Below, in pieces: positions 57,206 to 61,434 of a DNA stretch of 61,434 bases (position 1 is its first letter; every line of letters begins with the position of its first letter). The stretch lies in IMG/VR virus record IMGVR_UViG_3300035170_000023, positions 1 through 61,434 of that record; one strand, 5' to 3'. The position numbers and the translations under genes are program-made. This DNA comes from a virus. Under the pieces are notes generated by a model. That model was not told the origin of the DNA, searched no databases, and saw nothing but the letters and a program-made list of their open reading frames with translations.

Positions 57206-58009
57206 ATGACGGCTCCCAGTGCCGGTCCGTGCGCGCCTTGGCCGATGGTCGCTTGCGACATCTTTCCATCGTCGACCGCACAGATTTCGGGCGCAGCCAT
57301 CGAGGCTGCGTCCGAGATCTTATGGGCGAAGAGCGGCCGACAGTTTGATCAGTGTACGATCACGCTACGTCCGTGTCGCGAGACGTGTTATGGCGAGCAG
57401 TGGCCGTGGACGAACACGTGGAATCAGTGGGGCGTGGGTTGGCCGTACCCGTATCTCTATGCGGGTCAGTGGTTTAACCTCGGATGTGGCGGTTGTCCGG
57501 GTTCGTGCTCATGCAAGATCCTGCACACTGTCGCACTCCCGATGCCGGTCTCGTCGATTGTGCAGATTAAGGTAGACGGTGCACCGCTGGTCAGCGGAGC
57601 GTACATGCTCTACGATTACCGTACGCTGATCCGTACTGACGGAAACAGTTGGCCGCTCTGCAACGATCTCAGTCAACCAGACACCGCCGTTGGCACATGG
57701 TCTGTCACGATGACAACCGGCACACCAGTTCCGGTGCTGGGCCAAATGGCGGTGGGTGAACTCGCGCTGCAACTCGCACTCGCGTGTGTTGACGCAGACG
57801 AGTGTAAGCTGCCATCCACAGCGCAGCAGATCGTACGTCAGGGCGTGACGCTTACAATGCTTGATCCGAATCTCGTCTTCGCTGACGGTAAGATCGGGCT
57901 CTACAGGTGTGATCTCTTCATCAGCACGTTCAATCCCGGTGGGATTTCTGAGCGTGGTCACGTCTATGACGTGGACGGTCGCGGCGCTAAGAGGCAGACG
58001 TGGCCGTAG
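57206..58009 (+). CDS. Head-tail connector/adaptor-like protein (267 aa)
   Basis: Cysteine-rich (GPCAPWPMVACD, LGCGGCPGSCSC) with a helical N-terminus (SGAAIEAASEILWAKSGRQF) that matches actinophage head-tail adaptor proteins. The ATG follows AGCGAGGTTCGCGT. It overlaps the next GTG by 10 bases. The order capsid - connector - stopper - tail completion - chaperone supports the call. Confidence 0.62.
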   Translation: MTAPSAGPCAPWPMVACDIFPSSTAQISGAAIEAASEILWAKSGRQFDQCTITLRPCRETCYGEQWPWTNTWNQWGVGWPYPYLYAGQWFNLGCGGCPGSCSCKILHTVALPMPVSSIVQIKVDGAPLVSGAYMLYDYRTLIRTDGNSWPLCNDLSQPDTAVGTWSVTMTTGTPVPVLGQMAVGELALQLALACVDADECKLPSTAQQIVRQGVTLTMLDPNLVFADGKIGLYRCDLFISTFNPGGISERGHVYDVDGRGAKRQTWP

Positions 58010-58509
58010 TTTTTGATCTTCTTTCGAACATTCTTGCGTGTGCATACGCGGGCATCGATCACGATGCGCCACTGGACATCAATCGTCAGTGCGTCGTTCC
58101 TGGCGAGATCGTCTGGGATAACTGCCAATGCGGACAACTCGTCATCGCCGAGTCGCGTCGATTCCCGTCAAACGCGTTTCCGCTTGAGCAAGTCGATCAC
58201 ACAGCTGAATGTGGCGCAGCATGGCTCGTCCTCGACGCGAAATTGAATCTCACGCGTTGCGCGCCTGCGATCGATGTGAATGGCAACCCGCCTAAGTGCG
58301 TCGATCTCACCGCATCTGCAAAGCAACTTAGCAAAGATATGACCGACATACGACAGGCCGTTGAGTGTTGTCTCGACGGGATGTACAATGCGAACCAGAT
58401 CATCGCATATGAACTGGGCGCGCAAGAAATCGTCGGTCCTGAGGGTGGATGCGTTGGTTCAGAGCTGACGATCTTCATCGGCGTTCCCAATGGGTGCGGT
58501 TGTGGCTAG
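58000..58509 (+). CDS. Head-tail connector/stopper-like protein (169 aa)
   Basis: It starts with GTG inside the end of the previous gene. AVVFDLLSNILACAYAGID and the ALEBVDH-like EQVDHTAECGAAWLVLD region have repeated Cys (CVVPGEIVWDNCQCGQL). It resembles the connector or stopper proteins between adaptor and tail completion genes; the family is not certain. The last 20 bases overlap the next gene. Confidence 0.5.
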   Translation: MAVVFDLLSNILACAYAGIDHDAPLDINRQCVVPGEIVWDNCQCGQLVIAESRRFPSNAFPLEQVDHTAECGAAWLVLDAKLNLTRCAPAIDVNGNPPKCVDLTASAKQLSKDMTDIRQAVECCLDGMYNANQIIAYELGAQEIVGPEGGCVGSELTIFIGVPNGCGCG

Positions 58510-58927
58510 CGTTCACGTCACCCACCATCTCAACTTCAATGAGATTCATCTGCTGCTGACGTCACCCACTGGTGGAATCGCGAAAGATTTAATTCGTCGC
58601 GGCAAGAAGGTCGAGTCGACTGCGAAGCGTAATCTCGAAAATGCGCCACGTCGCGTTGACACGGGACTATTGCGATCAAGCATTAACACGCAACTACTGA
58701 CCGTTGGTGGGAGTCTCGTAGTGCGTGTTGGTACGAATGTGTACTACGCGATCTGGGTTCACAATGGCACCGGGATTCACGGGCCGGTGGGTGCGTTCAT
58801 ACGGCCTAAGCACGCGAGTGTTCTTCGCTGGAGGAAGCACCACGGTAACGCGGTATTTGCTAAGCGCTCACAGGGCATGAAACCGAATCCGTTCTTAAAG
58901 AAGGCGATCATCGCGGCTAAGGATTGA
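58490..58927 (+). CDS. HK97 gp10-like tail completion protein
   Basis: The 145-residue product has LIRRGKKVESTAKRNLENAP, then RVDTGLLRSSINTQLL, VVRVGTNVYYAIWVHNGTGI and NPFLKKAI: the HK97 gp10-like pattern of neck/tail-completion proteins. ATG 58490 has no Shine-Dalgarno and overlaps the previous gene by 20 bases; GTG 58502 is an alternative. It joins head and tail. Confidence 0.8.
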   Translation: MGAVVASVHVTHHLNFNEIHLLLTSPTGGIAKDLIRRGKKVESTAKRNLENAPRRVDTGLLRSSINTQLLTVGGSLVVRVGTNVYYAIWVHNGTGIHGPVGAFIRPKHASVLRWRKHHGNAVFAKRSQGMKPNPFLKKAIIAAKD

Positions 58928-58967
58928 TCGGTGTCAATATGACCAGTCGAGAGTCTACGATCGATCC

Positions 58968-59354
58968 ATGACTGATCCCGTCGTTCGCTTCAAGGATTTC
59001 AGCACGTCACCCGAGCCGGTGACATTCCGCATCGCGCCCGACGATTTTCAGTGTGTGCCTGAGATTCCACTCGATGCACTCGAGCAGATGGCCCTACTGG
59101 GCGAGAAGATGAGCGTCACTGGCGGTCGTGCTAGCGCCGTGTACGAGTTCTTCGACAGCATCATGATGCCGGAGTCGGCGGCGAAGTTCCGTGAGCGTGG
59201 GCAGATCGGTGTCGCGAATCCGATCGGGATGCGTGCGATCACGGAGGTCATTCCGTGGTTGATGGAGGTGTATGGGCTCCGCCCTACCCAGCCGTCGGAC
59301 GAATCATCAGATGGATCGGAGCCCACCGATACCAGTTCGACGGATGGTGCCTGA
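58968..59354 (+). CDS. Tail assembly chaperone, first frame (gpG-like)
   Basis: An acidic, helical protein (FQCVPEIPLDALEQMALLGE, VYEFFDSIMMPESAAKFRER) ending in a Ser/Asp/Thr-rich tail, directly before the tape measure gene, as lambda gpG-type chaperones do. The ATG has no Shine-Dalgarno and lies six bases after TACGAT, suggesting a leaderless start. The next frame overlaps it by 100 bases in -1 phase, as expected for gpG/gpT. Confidence 0.75.
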   Translation: MTDPVVRFKDFSTSPEPVTFRIAPDDFQCVPEIPLDALEQMALLGEKMSVTGGRASAVYEFFDSIMMPESAAKFRERGQIGVANPIGMRAITEVIPWLMEVYGLRPTQPSDESSDGSEPTDTSSTDGA

Positions 59355-59602
59355 GTCACGGGATCGACATTCTTACCTTGCCGGTCGCGCGAGTGTTGAA
59401 TGTTGCGATGAATTGTATGGTGGATGAGATGGACACACCGGACAAGCGTAACGACATGGCACTGAGCCTCACTGGGCCGCTGCGCACGATGAGTGGTAAG
59501 ACGGATCGCACGGATCTCGATGCGCCATCGTGGTGGCACGGTGACGAAGAGGCATACGAGACGACGGCCGCACTACTGGAGAGTTTACCTCGACGGAGGT
59601 AG
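59255..59602 (+). CDS. Tail assembly chaperone, second frame (gpT-like)
   Basis: The frame begins VVDGGVWAPPYPAVGRIIRW, with WCLSHGIDILTLPVARVLNV and a charged C-terminus, and is in -1 phase to the preceding chaperone. In most siphoviruses it is made only by a programmed frameshift. Here, however, a perfect GGAGGT lies six bases before GTG 59255, so independent initiation is plausible. No canonical X-XXY-YYZ slippery site was found in the overlap. The stop is three bases before the tape measure ATG. Confidence 0.7.
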   Translation: MVDGGVWAPPYPAVGRIIRWIGAHRYQFDGWCLSHGIDILTLPVARVLNVAMNCMVDEMDTPDKRNDMALSLTGPLRTMSGKTDRTDLDAPSWWHGDEEAYETTAALLESLPRRR

Positions 59603-59605
59603 TTC

Positions 59606-61434
59606 ATGGTCCGTAAGATCGATGAGGCATATGTCCAGATCCTGCCGGACTTTAGCTCGTTCGGTGCGGTTGCCTCAAAGCAGATCACGGGCGCGCTTCA
59701 GGGTGTGTCGCAGACAGTCAATCGCGCTGCACAGCAGATCGATAATAACTTCACGCACGCGGCTACGTCCGTGCATGAGTCGTTCGCTGATATTTCCACC
59801 GCCGCAAATCATAGCTTCGTCGCGATCGAAGGCGCGGCGTCGTCCGCGGCGACCGAGGTCGCGGATTCATTCGTCGGTGCGAGTCATACGAGTGAAGAGG
59901 CCTTCCAGGGCTTTCAGACGAGTGCGACTCGTGACCTCGATCAGCTTGATCGTCGCGTGCGCACGTCTGCGTCGACGATGGGTAGTAGTTTTGGCACAGC
60001 GGGCATCGCGCTCAAGGCCGGTCTCGCCGCCGGCGTCTTAGCGGTTGGCGCGGGTCTCGTCAAGCTGACCACGTCGGGTCTTCAGAGTGCTGCGTCACTT
60101 GAGCAGACGAACATTAGCTTCCAAGCGCTCACGGGTAGTGCGGATGCTGCGACGAAGCTTTTCAACCAGTTGCAGCAGTTCGCTGCCGCGACGCCATTCA
60201 ACTTCCCGGATATTGCAAATGCAGCGAAGAGGTTCCTCGCGTTCCACGACGCTGTGGGTCTCACTGCGAGTGGTCTTCAGGACTATCTCACCACAGTGGG
60301 TAACGTCATCTCAGTCACGGGTGGCGGTGCTGACGCGTTCGGCCGAATCAACCTCGCCATCGGTCAGATCGGCTCAGCGTCGAAGGTCACGCTCGACAAC
60401 CTGAACCAGATCGCTGATGCGATTCCTGGCTTCTCTCCCATCTCTGCCATCGCGCGAAATCTCGGCGTGACAACCGCGCAGGCGATGCAGATGGTGTCGT
60501 CTGGTGGAATCTCCGCGGCGCAGGGTGTGCAGGCGTTACTCAAGGGAATGCAGCAGTTCCCTGGTGCGGCCGGCGCAATGGAGAAGCAATCTCAGACACT
60601 ACTAGGCGTGTTCTCAACCTTCCAAGACACGGTTGGCCAGGCTCTTTCGAAGGCATTCGCTCCGGCCATCCCTGCGATCAAGGCCACACTGACGCAGATC
60701 ACGCCCGTCATTGGCGACGCGCTAAGCATCATCGGTCCCGCGCTGGGTAACGTTCTCTCTGGTGCTCTACCGCTACTTGGTGCAATCGTCAAGGGTGTCG
60801 TGCCAATTTTGGCTCCGATCCTGAACGCGCTTGGGCCCGCACTCACACAACTCGCACCAGTTGTTGAGCCGCTCGGCGACGCACTTGCTAAGATCATCAT
60901 TCCGCTCATTCCCGCGATCCCGCTCGTCACGCAACTTGCGCTCATCATCCTGCAGATCGTGGTGCCGGCACTCCAATTGCTTAGTGTGATCCTTCGACCG
61001 CTCGCACCTGTGCTGTCATTCATGGCGAAGGCCGTCGGCGAATTTGCTGAGGCGATTGATCGGATAAATTGGGGATCAGTTGGCAAGGCGATCGGCGGTG
61101 CGTTTAGCAAGGCGTGGACCGCCGTTTCGAATTTCTTCAAGATGGTCGGCGCGTTCTTCGCAAAGCTTCCGGGGCAGATGCTCAAGGCACTCGTCGCCAT
61201 TCCCGGCTTGATCCTTAAGTTCTTCATCTTCATGTTTGACACGTGGCTTCAAGCCATAGGTGTTGGCATTGGTGCCATCATCGCGCTCTTCACGAAGTTC
61301 CCAGGATTGGCGCTGAATGCGGTCCTTAACTTCGCGACGGAGTTTGTCCAGTGGATGGACAAGGTGTGGACAGCGGTGGAAGACAAGGCAATTGAGCGTG
61401 CCGCGCAATTGATCACATTCTTTGCGAGCTTGCC
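59606..61434 (+). CDS. Tape measure protein, N-terminal part (continues at left end)
   Basis: The protein begins MVRKIDEAYVQILPDFSSFG, the N-terminus of many actinophage tape measures, and continues with SLEQTNISFQALTGSADAAT and FQDTVGQALSKAFAPAIPAI, then long hydrophobic helical stretches (LGPALTQLAPVVEPLGDALA, IIIPLIPAIPLVTQLALIIL). CGGAGGTAGTTC precedes the ATG. It runs off the window, but the frame continues at base 3 of the left end, giving about 797 residues, which predicts a tail of roughly 120 nm at 0.15 nm per residue. Confidence 0.92.
   Translation, partial: MVRKIDEAYVQILPDFSSFGAVASKQITGALQGVSQTVNRAAQQIDNNFTHAATSVHESFADISTAANHSFVAIEGAASSAATEVADSFVGASHTSEEAFQGFQTSATRDLDQLDRRVRTSASTMGSSFGTAGIALKAGLAAGVLAVGAGLVKLTTSGLQSAASLEQTNISFQALTGSADAATKLFNQLQQFAAATPFNFPDIANAAKRFLAFHDAVGLTASGLQDYLTTVGNVISVTGGGADAFGRINLAIGQIGSASKVTLDNLNQIADAIPGFSPISAIARNLGVTTAQAMQMVSSGGISAAQGVQALLKGMQQFPGAAGAMEKQSQTLLGVFSTFQDTVGQALSKAFAPAIPAIKATLTQITPVIGDALSIIGPALGNVLSGALPLLGAIVKGVVPILAPILNALGPALTQLAPVVEPLGDALAKIIIPLIPAIPLVTQLALIILQIVVPALQLLSVILRPLAPVLSFMAKAVGEFAEAIDRINWGSVGKAIGGAFSKAWTAVSNFFKMVGAFFAKLPGQMLKALVAIPGLILKFFIFMFDTWLQAIGVGIGAIIALFTKFPGLALNAVLNFATEFVQWMDKVWTAVEDKAIERAAQLITFFASL
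61308..61434. repeat. Terminal direct repeat, right copy
   Basis: Identical to 1-127; see that entry. Removing one copy gives a circle of 61,307 bases. Confidence 0.95.

Noticed and set aside
59195-59354. Programmed -1 slippery heptamer for the tail chaperone.
   Set aside because: I looked for X-XXY-YYZ in phase across the overlap and found none; a non-standard site cannot be excluded.
1-61434. Integrase, excisionase, immunity repressor or attachment site.
   Set aside because: No serine or tyrosine recombinase signature and no repressor-Cro pair seen; the helix-turn-helix proteins present sit in other contexts.
1-61434. CRISPR array or insertion sequence.
   Set aside because: No regularly spaced identical repeats with unique spacers, and no transposase-like product.
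1-61434. TET/JBP-type dioxygenase that could oxidise 5-methylcytosine.
   Set aside because: No product with a convincing HxD...H dioxygenase core was seen, so the C5-methyltransferase is unlikely to feed a TET route; the dCMP hydroxymethylase route fits better.

Overview
The window is a complete, circularly assembled genome of a tailed double-stranded DNA phage with a siphovirus gene plan. Bases 1-127 are repeated exactly at 61308-61434, and the tape-measure gene runs off the right end and resumes in frame at the left end. The unique circle is therefore about 61.3 kb. The host is probably an actinobacterium: the sequence is GC-rich by eye (not counted) and has a WhiB-type regulator, a DUF2637-like membrane protein, ThyX, an I36-like secreted inhibitor, many GTG starts and apparently leaderless mRNAs. 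No integrase or immunity repressor was seen, so a lytic life style is likely but not proven.

Layout. (1) A late rightward block starts at 41951 and wraps through the origin to 9049: portal, a 2,159-residue MuF/ADP-ribosyltransferase protein, a 2H-phosphoesterase/ADP-ribosyltransferase protein, capsid protease, major capsid protein, connector proteins, tail chaperone, tape measure, tail-tip proteins, then a cassette of three glycosyltransferases and two methyltransferases. (2) A leftward block runs from 29652 to 9105. Its upstream part holds nucleotide metabolism, replication and recombination: P-loop dNMP kinase, ThyA-superfamily enzyme, dCMP deaminase, DNA polymerase A, RuvC-like resolvase, SNF2 helicase, Cas4-like nuclease, Sak4-like ATPase, DUF669 protein, two glycosyltransferases, a sugar epimerase, a T4 gp56-like dCTPase/dUTPase and a C5-cytosine methyltransferase. 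Its downstream part holds small regulatory and unknown genes with their own promoters and terminators. (3) A second rightward block, 30081-41026, holds primase-polymerase/helicase, an AT-rich putative origin, a putative terminase small subunit, small genes, ThyX, amidase, two secreted proteins, a putative holin and terminase large subunit.

Main hypotheses. First, the phage seems to carry the whole logic of the T4 hydroxymethylcytosine pathway: dCTPase, a ThyA-like enzyme with Asp at the position that selects dCMP, a dNMP kinase, a polymerase, ThyX as the separate dTMP source, and adjacent sugar enzymes. This suggests cytosine replaced by a glycosylated 5-hydroxymethylcytosine. Second, the head genes encode at least three ADP-ribosyltransferase domains, a HipA/PI-kinase-like domain and a 2H phosphoesterase on proteins likely to be packaged, a possible injected anti-host or anti-defence set reminiscent of T4 Alt.

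Expression signals are unusually legible. Promoters often have an extended -10 (TGN before TANNNT). A recurrent leader GAACGAAGGGAAC precedes many small leftward genes. Several rightward genes start 6-7 bases after a -10 with no ribosome binding site. All functional calls come from reading motifs by eye; no database search was run.
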